Below are positions 1 to 10,858 of a stretch of 64,000 nucleotides of DNA, in pieces. Location: positions 2,666,001 through 2,730,000 of the forward strand of contig NC_026507.1 of NCBI RefSeq assembly GCF_000182925.2, read 5' to 3'. Below the pieces are notes generated by a model, which saw nothing but the letters and a program-made list of their open reading frames with translations, was not told the DNA's origin and made no database searches. Source of the DNA: Neurospora crassa OR74A (lineage: Eukaryota > Ascomycota > Sordariomycetes > Sordariales > Sordariaceae). Position 1 is the first letter of the stretch, and every line of letters begins with the position of its first letter. Position numbers and translations under genes: made by a program.

Positions 1-735
1 ATAACCTCCGCCCGCTCCGTTATTATGTTGCCCAAATCTCGCTTTCCGTCGGCCTCGTTGCCGTAGCCGTAGAACTTGATGAAATCGGTAAACATCCTCA
101 GTCGCTCCTCGCCGGCCTTGCTGTAGGTCTCCCAGGCTGGCTTCCAGCGTGGCGGCGCATAAGGGTTGGCGACCCGGATGAAACCTTTCTCAACGTTTTT
201 AGTGCGTGCTAGGAAACCTTCAACGGTCTCGCGAATCTGCCAGGAAACCAGACTACCAGTGTAAGGGTTGTAGAGGGAACGGCCCTGCGCATCCTTGCGG
301 AATATGCAAGGTGGCTTGGTTTCTGCTCGTGCGATGGGGTGCCACTTCTCCCACCAGTCTTCTACGTCGTATGTTTCTAAACCAGTCACTGGCTGAGAGA
401 CTGTTCTATTTGAATGTTTTTCTGTACTGGTGTTAGCAGACTCATGGATTCCTGGTAATGCATTGACAACAAGGAAGAGGGGGGGGTCATTGACTTTCAA
501 TTGAGGACACTGCGTAACCTTTTCGCATGACTTTATCATATTTATCGCATCTGATTACTGTCTTGCTGGACGGTGACCTTTGTGACTGGTTATGCCAAGC
601 CGGCGAGTTGTGGAAGCCTCTTCTGAGGCGTTCGTGTGTCGTTGAGGTATGGGATGATGCACCAGCAAACAGACACCGAGCCGCACTAGAAGCGTGGCTC
701 GGATTCGGAGATGGGCGGAGTAGGGAACGTATCAT
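1..735 (-). CDS. Unrecognised protein, probable mitochondrial presequence; 3' part outside window
   Basis: A coherent frame runs on the minus strand off the left edge, but it has no in-frame ATG in its own exon, so an upstream exon is needed. The only good candidate starts at the ATG at 735. It encodes an Arg/Ser-rich N-terminus without acidic residues that resembles a mitochondrial presequence, with the late motif RRGFHNSPAW. My tentative join is exon 1 735-559 and exon 2 392-1, both phase 0, with a GTAATC donor and a CTCTCAG acceptor. Exon 2 is Trp/Pro/Tyr-rich (VEDWWEKWHP, then KPPCIFRKDAQG, then NPYTGSLVSWQIRETVEGFL). I do not recognise the family. The reading frame and codon use look real. 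The splice is the weakest part, and alternative acceptors lie near 356 and 405. It is divergent from DPH7. Confidence 0.5.
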
Positions 736-1165
736 TTGGCTTGATTATATTGGTGTGTACAGTTGTAACACGACAACTTTTTTTTTTCCTCCATAAGCTG
801 GACGTTGTCGAGAGCGGACAACAACAACAAGAATAGGATGATGGAAATGTGGGGGTGGTTCCGTTGCTGCTGCAGTGCGAGTGTGGGTTTCTCAATCATT
901 TTCAAACAACCCCCAAGATCGAAAAAGACGACAAAAACATGAGAAAAGAGCCGAGCAATCAAAACAATTAGCACGCACTACCACAACAATCACGTCACGA
1001 CCAACCGACCAATAGTCTCCTGCACAGCGACCGTAGTCACAACTATTTTATCCTCATCATTTCCCCCCCTCATTATACGGCCGTAGCTTCTGCGATCATC
1101 TTCTTACGCGCCAAATCGTGCCTCCTGATCTGAAGTCGGCATGGTATTGTGGCTTCACTGAGAAA
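736..1165. other. Divergent spacer between the left-edge gene and DPH7
   Basis: About 430 bp with a short T tract near 778-787 and no coding potential that I trust. It should hold both promoters. No clear TATA box is visible. Confidence 0.5.
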
Positions 1166-2549
1166 ATGGGTGATTCCAGTGAAAAGTGGCCGGAGCCGGT
1201 CTCCTCCCTTCAGTCAATGCAGCTTGATCTTCCGCCCAGTTGCATCGAATTTTGCCCGTCTGCGCCGTCATACTTTCTGATCGGAACGTACAACCTGGAG
1301 GGATACGAAGGGCCCGCTGCTGCGCAAACTGCTGAAGCGAAGGAGATCGAGGCGCAGGACGAGGACATCGACAAAGACGAGGCTGTGGTGACAGGAGAGA
1401 AGGAGGGGCCACAAAACCGCAATGGCAGCATTCTCACATTTCAGCTCGTGGCTGACCAGTTGTAAGTCTAGCCACTGTCAAGCAAGCAAAGAGCACACCA
1501 ACGGAAACTGACAAGCCATCAGAGTCCACGTCCAGACGCTGATGCAGCCATCGGCCATCCTCGACCTTCATTTCAACCCAGCACCAGGCAAGCAAGACAT
1601 GTGCGCCGCCGTCTCCAGCACGGCCACCCTAGCTCTGTTCCGGTTAAGTGCTGGGGAAGCAGAACCCCTGAAGCATCTCAAGACCATGGACATGGCAAGT
1701 ATGTGCAAAACGGCGGAGGACTGGCTAGGTGACAAGGACGAGGTCATCTTCACCCACTTCAGCTGGCATCCTACGAAGCCGGATATGGTTGCCGTAACCA
1801 CAACTGCCGGCTATGTACACCTAATCTACCTCGGGAGAGACCTTGATGGCAGCGACTGGGTGATGCACCCTGAGCCGATCCTCACCCACACCCTCGAGGC
1901 TTGGTATGTATCCATCTCCCCGTCTCTCAGCCCCCCTGAAGAGGAAGACAACGACTCGTTTCTGCTGTTATCAGGAGGTGACGACTCGGCGTTGCGCTAC
2001 CAAGTATGCAAGCGCACTCGGAGCGTCCATGCGATGGAGGACGACGAATCGGAAAGCCCCTATACTATCGAGGCGCTCCGTCCGCCTGTCAACGTGCGAG
2101 GCCATGGAGCTGGAGTGACGGCGATACTGCCCCTGGGGCTGAAGGACGGCGAGTCTGAGCTCGTTGTCACGGGAAGCTACGATGATCACATCCGGCTCTT
2201 TTCTATCCCGGCCTACGGCTTTGGCCGGGCCGTCGAGCTAGCAGAAAGCAACCTCGGAGGAGGCGTATGGAGGTTGAAGATTGTCAAGAAAGAGATGGGC
2301 CTCTTGGATGGGCAGGGCTGGCGCTTGACGATGCTGGTGTCGTGTATGCATGCGGGTACGCGGGTTGTCGAGCTTTCCAAGAGCGGCGCTGGGGAGTATG
2401 AGTTCCTAGTGATTGGGAGGTTTGAGGAGCACAAGAGCATGAACTATGGCAGTGATTGTCAGCTGAGCGCGGAGGGAACCCTCGCGGTTGTGTCGACGAG
2501 TTTCTATGACAAGCTGCTGTGTCTTTGGAAGCTTGAGCTTGGAGCTTGA
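1166..2549 (+). CDS. DPH7: Diphthine methyltransferase, WD40 protein DPH7 (Rrt2/WDR85)
   Basis: DPH7 is the WD40 methylesterase that demethylates methylated diphthine on elongation factor 2, before the final amidation step of diphthamide synthesis in the cytosol. Exons 1166-1461 and 1523-2549 join in phase 2 across a 61-nt intron (TGTAAGT donor, CTGAC branch, ATCAG acceptor) to give 440 residues. The start at 1166 is the first ATG in frame. Family hallmarks are SCIEFCPSAPSYFLIGTYNLE-type text near the N-terminus, a GSYDDHIRLFSIP blade with the GVWRLKI motif after it, and the C-terminal STSFYDKLLCLWKLEL blade. WD repeats are degenerate, as usual in this family. The acidic stretch encoded at the end of exon 1 is a low-complexity insertion. 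It is transcribed away from the left-edge gene. Confidence 0.9.
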
Positions 2550-4300
2550 AGAGCAAAGGCCAACAATGTGCCTAGACAGAGGACACGACATGTCTATATA
2601 GATACGGCCGCACTGGAGAAGTCAGTGCCGACAGCAAAGTAAACCAGAAGGATTCGAAGGCTGAAAGCACGTCGGGGGGTTTTCAGGAACATGTCCCGAC
2701 CGCGGAAGAACGAAACAGCGTTCGAGTGTTCGTCGTGACGCAGCTATTTTCAAGCGAACAGTAGGTTCATTCCGTCAGTGGGGTGCATGCATAGGTAATT
2801 CTGTACAAGCACCCTGTGCGGGACGGGACGGGAGGCATCATGTACAGTAGGTAAGTACCTAGGCACCTACTACTTATGCCTCCCGATAAGGGGCGATAAG
2901 CTGACCGCTTTCTTTTTTTCCATCCCTCGTTGTTTAGAGGTATGGAAGCCAACCCAAGGTCCTGGAGGTACCTACCTAATGTACCCACCTAGGTGCCCCT
3001 CCCTGTGAGGTGGGTGTGCTGTGGCGTTTTGGATCGATGAAGTTCAGGTTGCGGCGATGGATCCGCAGCCCGCCCGCTCCGATCCCAGCCTGAAGCGTGT
3101 CTGTCCACCTACCCTAATGTAAACTACTATGTATGGTACACTACACTAATTACCAGAGGTATATGCTGTATATGATGTACAACTGTACCTTTCTTCAGTT
3201 TGACTTCCATGCACTAGGTAGGTACCTCTAGGTAGGTACCTCTAGGTGGGTAGGTTACATACTAGTTCAGGTCTGGCGTCTGTAGGTAGGTAAGGTTCCG
3301 TTACCTCTACCCAAGGTACGAAACGCGGCCCCATCGCGGGTACTCGTACTATTACCTACAGCGCCACCCCTAGAGGTACCTCCCGTCTTCACCTAATTCC
3401 TTGCGCGCGAAACGGCACTGCCTCTACCACTGTAAAATATAGGGGAGTTGTAAGGACCGGGCTCCTGGTCGCCTGTGTACACTACCTCTACCTACATAGT
3501 GGACCTACCTGTGGCCCCGGCGGTCAAGCCTCCGTGGACAACGTTAACAGCAAGTCACGGTGGACTTCCAACCTAACTAACCTAGTGAACTAGAGGTAAT
3601 TCCGTCATTTCCCCGGCCTGTGGAATTTCGTGCATGCTAGGTGCCCGGGGCCCAAAACATCCCGCCAGGCTCACAACTCCAATTTCCCGTCACCACCTTC
3701 CACTTGTGCCTCTTGGAGGTACTTACCTACCTAACCTTCTCTTGGATACATCGCCGGCGAAGCGAGACTCCTCGACGCGCCTTTTGCTTACCTACCTTCT
3801 ACCTGTCCTCTAATATCCTATTCCAGCCTCGAACGCTGGCTGGCTTGCTTCATTCGCTCACATATTACTCAAGGCACCAGGCTACCCACTAACGGTTGCG
3901 GTGTAGACTAGGTCATACCATCAGGCTCACCACTTAGCCTAGCTCTGCTTCCCTCCAGCTTGATCGTCTGTACCATCACGTCGGTTCCCGCCAAACATTA
4001 CCTTGGGCGATCTCGCTGCCGTTGAGGTAAACACAACACACCCTACGGTGCATCTACACTGTACCTACATAGTCTTCCACGGTTCCCAGTCTAATCGAGC
4101 GTGACCCGGTACAGCAATCCCATCCATGTCCACGATCGCCTCTTTTTGAGCACATATCTTTTACACCCTCTCGGTCTCGATTTCCGCCGCGTTCCGTATC
4201 GCTGCGAACAGGCTCGATCATCCCGACCTCTGCGTCCTCAAGATACATCTACTTCGACCCTCGAGTATACCTCTAGCCATTGACTCTTCCTGTTTGCGAC
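2550..4300. other. Spacer rich in TAGGTA/TACCTA motifs
   Basis: A 1.75-kb non-coding interval upstream of the karyopherin gene. Between about 2840 and 3740 it contains well over a dozen copies of overlapping TAGGTA, TACCTA, GGTACCT and CCTAGGT words on both strands, many in palindromic pairs. No open frame in it has supporting similarity. It probably includes the 3' end of DPH7 and the promoter and 5' leader of the next gene. Confidence 0.6.
3214..3255. repeat. 14-bp tandem repeat, about three copies
   Basis: Unit CTAGGTAGGTACCT occurs at 3214-3227 and 3228-3241 exactly. A diverged third copy lies at 3242-3255 (CTAGGTGGGTAGGT). It is the densest point of the TAGGTA-rich spacer. Confidence 0.85.
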
Positions 4301-7300
4301 ATGGACACCAACGGGGCCGCCGGTGCCGGCGCCGATCCCGTCATCGCGAGGATTCACGAAGCGCTCAACATTGTCCACAGCCCCTACTCTCCCAACCAGG
4401 CCCGACAGGAAGCTCAGGCATTTCTGGAAGAAGTCAAGACCCGCGGTGACGCGCCCTCGCACGGGTTCAGCCTTGCTTCCGGAGGCTCTCAAGAACCCGT
4501 CGTTCGCCACTACGGCCTGTCTCTTCTCGAATATGCGGTCAAGCACAAGTGGTCCGAATATGACACCAACCAACGCGAGTTTCTCCGCGGTTGGATCTTG
4601 CAACTGGCACAGGGTGTCGCAAAATCAGATCCGCCCTTTCTCAGAACAAAGATGGCCCAGCTCTGGGTCGAGATAGCTAAGCGCTGCTGGGTTGCGGAGT
4701 GGATGGATATGGACGAGTTGCTGAACCGCCTATGGCAGGTTCCGGGCTCATCCGTGCACAAGGAGTTCGTGCTCCTGATTCTCGAAATCTTGTCCGAGGA
4801 GATTTTCAACGGAGAAGACGCCATCGTTGCTCATAGAGAGGGAGCGCTGAGCAAGGGGTGCGTTGAGATCTTCACCCCTTCTGCAGTGCTCAGCGAAGCC
4901 TTCCCAACCCGTCAACACGAACCCCAGGTGCGATTCGGTGACGACGGATGGATCAGTAGAGTAACAGAACTCGTCCGAGACTGTTTGAACGAGAACCTCG
5001 ACAGTAATGAGGACGTCCGGGCCTGTGTCGTCAAAGCTTTGGCCGTTCTCAACTCCGTGATGCCTTGGGCAATACCAAAAGCCATTCATGCTACCGGTTG
5101 CCGTCCTGTTATATGCAATGGCCTTGCCAACTCAAACGTGACCGTGCAAAGGGTAATCTTGCCTTCCCTCTTCGTCCAACCATTTTTCCATCTGTGCGAT
5201 TGCTCTTGATATCTGCTCGAGTTCCAGCTGTTGACTCTTATCTCTTGAAACAGGCTGCTTTGGAGGCGTTGCATTCTCTCTATTCCCGGTCAGCATTCAG
5301 CAGCGAAGAGTTCGTCGATCTGGTTGTTCCCATGTACAGCCCCGAGTCGGTCGACCTCTGCAGACGACTTTTTGAATGGTCGACAGTGGACGCTGAGGAC
5401 ATTGACGACGACAAGTACCAGTTTGCCAAGAAATTCTCCGAGGCAAGTTGCTACATTTACACCGCTGGGGAAACCCGCCGGCATTGTTTCCCTAGATCTA
5501 TTACTGACAATCGCAGATGATCTCGTGTGTTGGAAACTACCTTGACCGGAAGTACGCTTCCATACCTCCCCAGGTTGACATTCAGGACTTCCTGAAGCTT
5601 CTAATAGCAGTGGTGCAGAGTCAGAGCCTCGTTGTCTCCATTCCCGTCCTCGTGACCTGGACGCGCCTTCTTAACCACCGCTCGCTAGGTCCCGCTATAG
5701 GGAAAACTGACATGGTTCTCCCCCTACTGGACGTCTGTAGCTCTCGGCTGTTGCGCTATGAGAACCTTCCTGAAGATACGGAAGATCCTACGTTTGTTCT
5801 TCTCATGGAGGATACCGATACCATCCCGGAGAGACATGCTTTCCTGGGTAACTATAGGCGATACAGTTGTTCTATTATCGAAAGCATCATCCAGCTGAGG
5901 CTCACGGATGCTTTCCAGTACATCTTGAGCCAGGCAGAGAATGCTTTGCAAACTCTATACGAGGGACAGCCACCCCTAAATCGTAAGTTGCTTAAGCCGT
6001 AAAACACACGGGACCGATGACTAATGCGGAACTCAGCGGCAACCTACCTCAAAAACTCCATGCCCGTTTTGAGAGTTGACGCCCATGCCACGGTCATTGA
6101 GGCAGCCCTCAAAGGCTACGTCAAGTGGAGGGCAAGACAAGGAGAACTCCCTGGAGGAGTAAGATCATCTTACTGCGCTGTACTACTCATGATGAATAGC
6201 TGACAAGTTGCACCAGGACCAGGAAATTTCGAGTATCGAAACACATCTCGAGCAGTGGTGTAGTAGGCTGCTGGAAATGAATATTGAGGTATGCCGTCAT
6301 CTACGTGTTGGCTGAGTAGTTGGCAATGAAGACGAAAGACTGACAAACCGTTAGGACCCTCTGATCCGTAAACGTATCCTCCAGCTGCTTGTCGCCTTCT
6401 CCACTACGGCTCTTGACACCAAAGCCAACTTCATGCTGAGGGTGCTCGAGCATATCCTTATGACATGGCCTGCATTGCAGCCTGAGCACAAGACCTTCAA
6501 TGATGCCATCAGGGATCTCCAAACTGAAAGCATGGTTGAATTGCAAAGGCTCGCCTCCAAGATGCCTGATCATTTACTGGTAAGTGGTGCTAGCCTGTCG
6601 TATGCCATGTTCATTAGCCTCCTACTTAACTTACCATGTGTTTGTCTAGGACGTCTACGACCAACTTGAGGTTAAGGTCAAGGAGATGATCGCCTCTGGA
6701 ACTCTCGATGAGAAGCGCCAGATTGCGTATCGCAGTTTCCTCTTTATCATCATGTAAGACTCCTCGATTAGCCCCCCATGAACCTCCGAAGATGGCTTGC
6801 CACCCAAAGCTACAGTTCACCATGTTCAAACCTTACTAAGTGGAAAACCCATAGCCACCGAGCAACTCGCATAGACCAAGAAACGCGGATCAGACGTCTT
6901 GCTGAGTTCGTCGAGCCGGTCAAAAACCAGTGGAAGGAAGCCCCGTTGCGACAATCACTCAGCTCATTCGAGGGATTCTGCCAGCTCATCGGTCTAGACA
7001 AGGCGCAAAACTACATTGCACAGCGCCGTGTTCACCAAGTTGGTGATTGGGGTGCGGTGGAACTTGATGCCGAAGGGTTGGCGCTTCAAGCTGAACTTGA
7101 ACAGAGACAAACGGTATATTTCCCTGGGAACCATTGCTTCCAACTTACTTTGTAGTTGCTGACATACCTTCAGTTCCTTCCGTTACGTTCAACCAAGTCA
7201 TTTTTGACCTACTCTGTCGAGAAACTGGAGAAAAATTCTCCTGCTTATCAAGCATCCTGCGCCCTCTGGCAGGACGGGTTCCCGACTATTTTACCAGAAC

Positions 7301-8774
7301 TGCTCAAGTTTTTGAGCTACGCACATGCGTGCCATGATCCGAAAAATTGGTCTTTGCTCCCAGAAGATATGCGTCCTGTTGTCAGCCGTCTCCTGACCGA
7401 CCGCTTTTGGCAAGCCGGTATTTCGGAAGGCAGCAAAGACGACTTCTATGCGCGAGTCCTAGACAAGAAGAACACGCTAGAAGGGCTTGCCTCCACCATT
7501 CGTGGAACTGTGCGCTTTGTCCGCGAGGCATGCTACGCCGTTATCTACTGCATGAGCCGACTTGACGTGCAGTTTTATGGGTTCACGGAACTTCCTGGGC
7601 CTTTGGCAAACGCCTTGTTCGCCGATTCGTTCAGCCTCTCATCTCATCAGCTTATTAATCTGCTGAACTTGGTGAGGTATCTCGTTGATCACTGTCCTGT
7701 GGAGCTAAGGGATCATTTCCTACCTCCCATCCTGGCCGCGTGCTTCCAGCAGATGGATGCCAAGATCAGCAGCGAATGGGAGAAGCTGGGCCAAAAGCAA
7801 ACCGTGCAGGTGGCAGATAATGAGGAACTAACGGAGGAGATGAAGGCGGAAAGTATACTCAGGCAACTGACATATACCGCAGCCATCATGGTGGCTGAAT
7901 TCCTTGACCCGGCAAGGACCGGTAAGTTTTCATATCACCACTGACTGGTACGTCCTTGACGTTTTACTGACCCTACTTAGGACCACCTAGCAACCTTCCG
8001 GCCTCTCCCAACGGCACCACTCCGGAATCTAGGTATCCATCACTTCGGAGATTCTGTCTCATGCAAACGTCAATCGCTGGCCCTCTCCTACTATTCCTTT
8101 GCCACGCGATTCACATGCGTGATACCAGGTGCTGTGGCGTCGTCCTGCGCGTTTTCCGATCCATCGTACCGGAGTTCCAGATCCAGACGGGTCAGCCGAG
8201 AGAGCAAAAGGAACCCTCTCATCCAGTGCTACCTGATGAGAACTACCCTATTCCCGATGCTACCAAAGCGGAAATTCACCAGTTCCTCTGCACCGACGTG
8301 ATGCGAGCCGCGATCTCCTCGATGAACGATCCTTATTTCGTTGACACCCAGAAGGACCTTGCAACACTGATCGCAACAATCCTTTCTCACTATTGCGTCG
8401 GCGATGATTTCTCGGGAGGCAACTCCGCGCCCCGCCAAATCCTCTGCTCACTGCCCGGGATTAAGGAACAGGAAGTGGATAGGACGCTTACTTTCCTGCG
8501 ACGCCCCGGGACACATTCGCGCCAACAGCGCGCTGTTGTGCTCGATTTATTGAGAAATGTCAAGAGTGTGAGCATTAGTGAGATGGGCAAGCTCAAGGAC
8601 CCTAGAGAAGATCTTGTCAAGAAGGCTCCTAAGAGGAGCAAGATGGCCCAGAAGTTCATGACGCCTCAGCAGGGCGCCGATACTTCCGTGACTGGTACTG
8701 AACAGGGAACTGGCAAGAGGCAAGCGACTCCTGATCTAGAAGGAGTCGCCGGTATGTTCGACGAAGGTCACTGA
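4301..8774 (+). CDS. MSN5: Karyopherin/exportin Msn5 (exportin-5, KapJ-type)
   Basis: A nuclear transport receptor of the importin-beta superfamily. Yeast Msn5 exports phosphorylated transcription factors and imports some cargo; animal exportin-5 exports small structured RNAs. Ten exons fit together in frame: 4301-5152, 5254-5442, 5517-5982, 6037-6158, 6217-6288, 6355-6579, 6650-6753, 6855-7113, 7174-7921 and 7981-8774. This gives 1276 residues, close to the family length of about 1200-1250. The N-terminus carries the importin-beta N-terminal type helix pair ([15 protein letters not shown], then [18 protein letters not shown]), followed by an Xpo1-like HEAT region ([15 protein letters not shown]). 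The second intron (5443-5516) has a GC-AG border; the other eight are GT-AG. The C-terminus is basic and disordered. The start at 4301 is the first ATG after an upstream leader. Family assignment is firm; the cargo cannot be read from sequence. Confidence 0.92.
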
Positions 8775-10858
8775 GCGATGTTTAGACCTGCAAGAGCACA
8801 GAGTGTCAGCGGCTTGTTACATTTGCTCTTATCAACTTCGGGCTTTCAGCGCTACACTGCTGAATTCAGGTGGCAATGGCACACAAAAGCTCTAGGATTA
8901 GGATCTCCTATTTGCTCCTCAGGGGGGCTCTGGGCGGTTCTTGGCTGCTTCGCAATAACTTTGAACCTTCATACGCACCGCGAGATCGATGGATCTCACC
9001 GTGTGGCGCATGAAGTTGCCACGATGCCAGTCGGACGCAACACATTCGCTTGCCGATGCCGCTGTTCTCTGCTATGAACTCGATAATACTTCACTCCCTT
9101 ATCTGGGGTAATGACAGTCGCGAACTCGAAACATCGGCTAAGGCTTGATCTAGGAGTTTGCATGTAAAGCGAAAATCAAAGCTTGGGAAGAGAATGGGTT
9201 GAAGGGCACTTTGATGAAAGCTAACAGCGGAGACCAGAGCTACGGCGATAGCACGGTTGATGATTGGCATGACGGACTGCCGTTCCCTTGATGTAAATTT
9301 CCAGTCGGGATTTGACTCCTAGACGTCGGCGTAGCTGAAAAAAATTTAGGTATATAGAGAAACAAAAGCGACCGTGGGTTCGGGAAAAGAGCCTCCGTTG
9401 GCTGACTTAGAATGTAGTGGATTGACGTTAGTTTTAGGGTGCCCGTTCAACTTAGCTCGATGGAAAACCTGACCCCTTGATGTCTAACACAATGTCATGG
9501 TCAGTGTTGCCGGTCTTTTGGCACACAACTTTTTTTACATCTATCACGCAGGAACATGTCAAAATACTTCCGACATCCCGGGGAACGGTACACCACAATG
9601 TTAGGTTGTTTGTTAGTTTGGTTGTTGTGACGGGCCAAAACAAGCCAATCTAGAGACCTCATTGCTTTTAGGAAGAGAACAACTCGTTCCCATTCTATGT
9701 TTCGACAATGATTAGGGCTCTTGACGCTACAGAAGCACCTCTCCGTCCCCATCAGAACGTCAAGATACTAATCTACAGCATCTATCCGCGAGAATTTTGG
9801 CCGCTTACCAATCTGATGAGCGCTGGTTTTTTGTGTATCAAAATAGCAAATAAATAAAGCAGGGCTTGGATTGTACTACACTATACTACGTTTACTAATG
9901 GAACACATAGGGGCGACCTGCAGCGTGATTCCAAACAGGCAAGACTGGGCTAGACCATGGAGATCGTGCTACCACCCCCTGAAGAGCTAATGCCAACCAG
10001 CTAACCTATCACCCGCACAACCCTTGTCGGAACAATGACGGTGAGATGATGGTCTTGGTAGTCTGAGAGTTCACGCCTGTGATACCATCCAGGCATCAAA
10101 CTACGCTCAAACGAGACGGTTTACGCAGTTTCAACAAATCTCAGTTCTTCATAAGGCAAGAGTAAACAGTTTCTTCAGCATTCAGGTGGCATCGAGCGCC
10201 GTTGTGTTGCGAAACAACCCGGTTCTCAGGTCGAGCCAGACTTGGCGTTGTGGCGTGGAATTACGAATGACACTCAACCCTGAAGTAGAAGGGGGAATTA
10301 GGTCTTTCCGATCAACATCTTTTGAATACATAAACGGCACGATACTATTTTCCACCCCTTGGATATTTGTCTGTTCATGTTGTATATGCTCAAATTGTCG
10401 CCATATCTATCTCCGTCTCCCCTTGAAAGTAAAGCGGCTAATACACATCTAGAGCAGATAAGGCGGCAGCAACGTTGAAGTTATAGTTATCCCTTGTCCT
10501 TGTCATCTCTCCTGGCGTTCATCACTGTCTCATGTAGTGAGTCAGATTACCTACTACTAGCCCCTCAGAGATACAAAGGATAGCCTTGCTGGAACTCTTG
10601 AGGTCTCGAAAAGCGCGATTCTCACTTACGTTATCTGTTTTAAGGGCCAAAGGATCATCGACCACCGTGACCTTTCAACAATTACCAACCATAGCGAGTG
10701 TCGTCATTCTATCAAACACTTACCCACCGCCTGATCCGGCACCCAGCCGCACTATACTCGGACTGTTGCCCACACGAAGCATCGCCCTATTGCTCCTTGC
10801 GGTTCTCCATCCTCCAGGGCTCATTAGCGAAGCGCCTGCTCCCACGAATCTTGTGACC
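8775..10858. other. 2.1-kb spacer, nothing recognised
   Basis: This spacer lies between the karyopherin and the zinc-cluster regulator. Short open frames (for example 8778-9077 and 10186-10452) lack family similarity and recognisable splice context. No tRNA, 5S rRNA or inverted-repeat element was found by eye. The stretch just before 10859 is probably the regulator's 5' leader. Confidence 0.5.
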
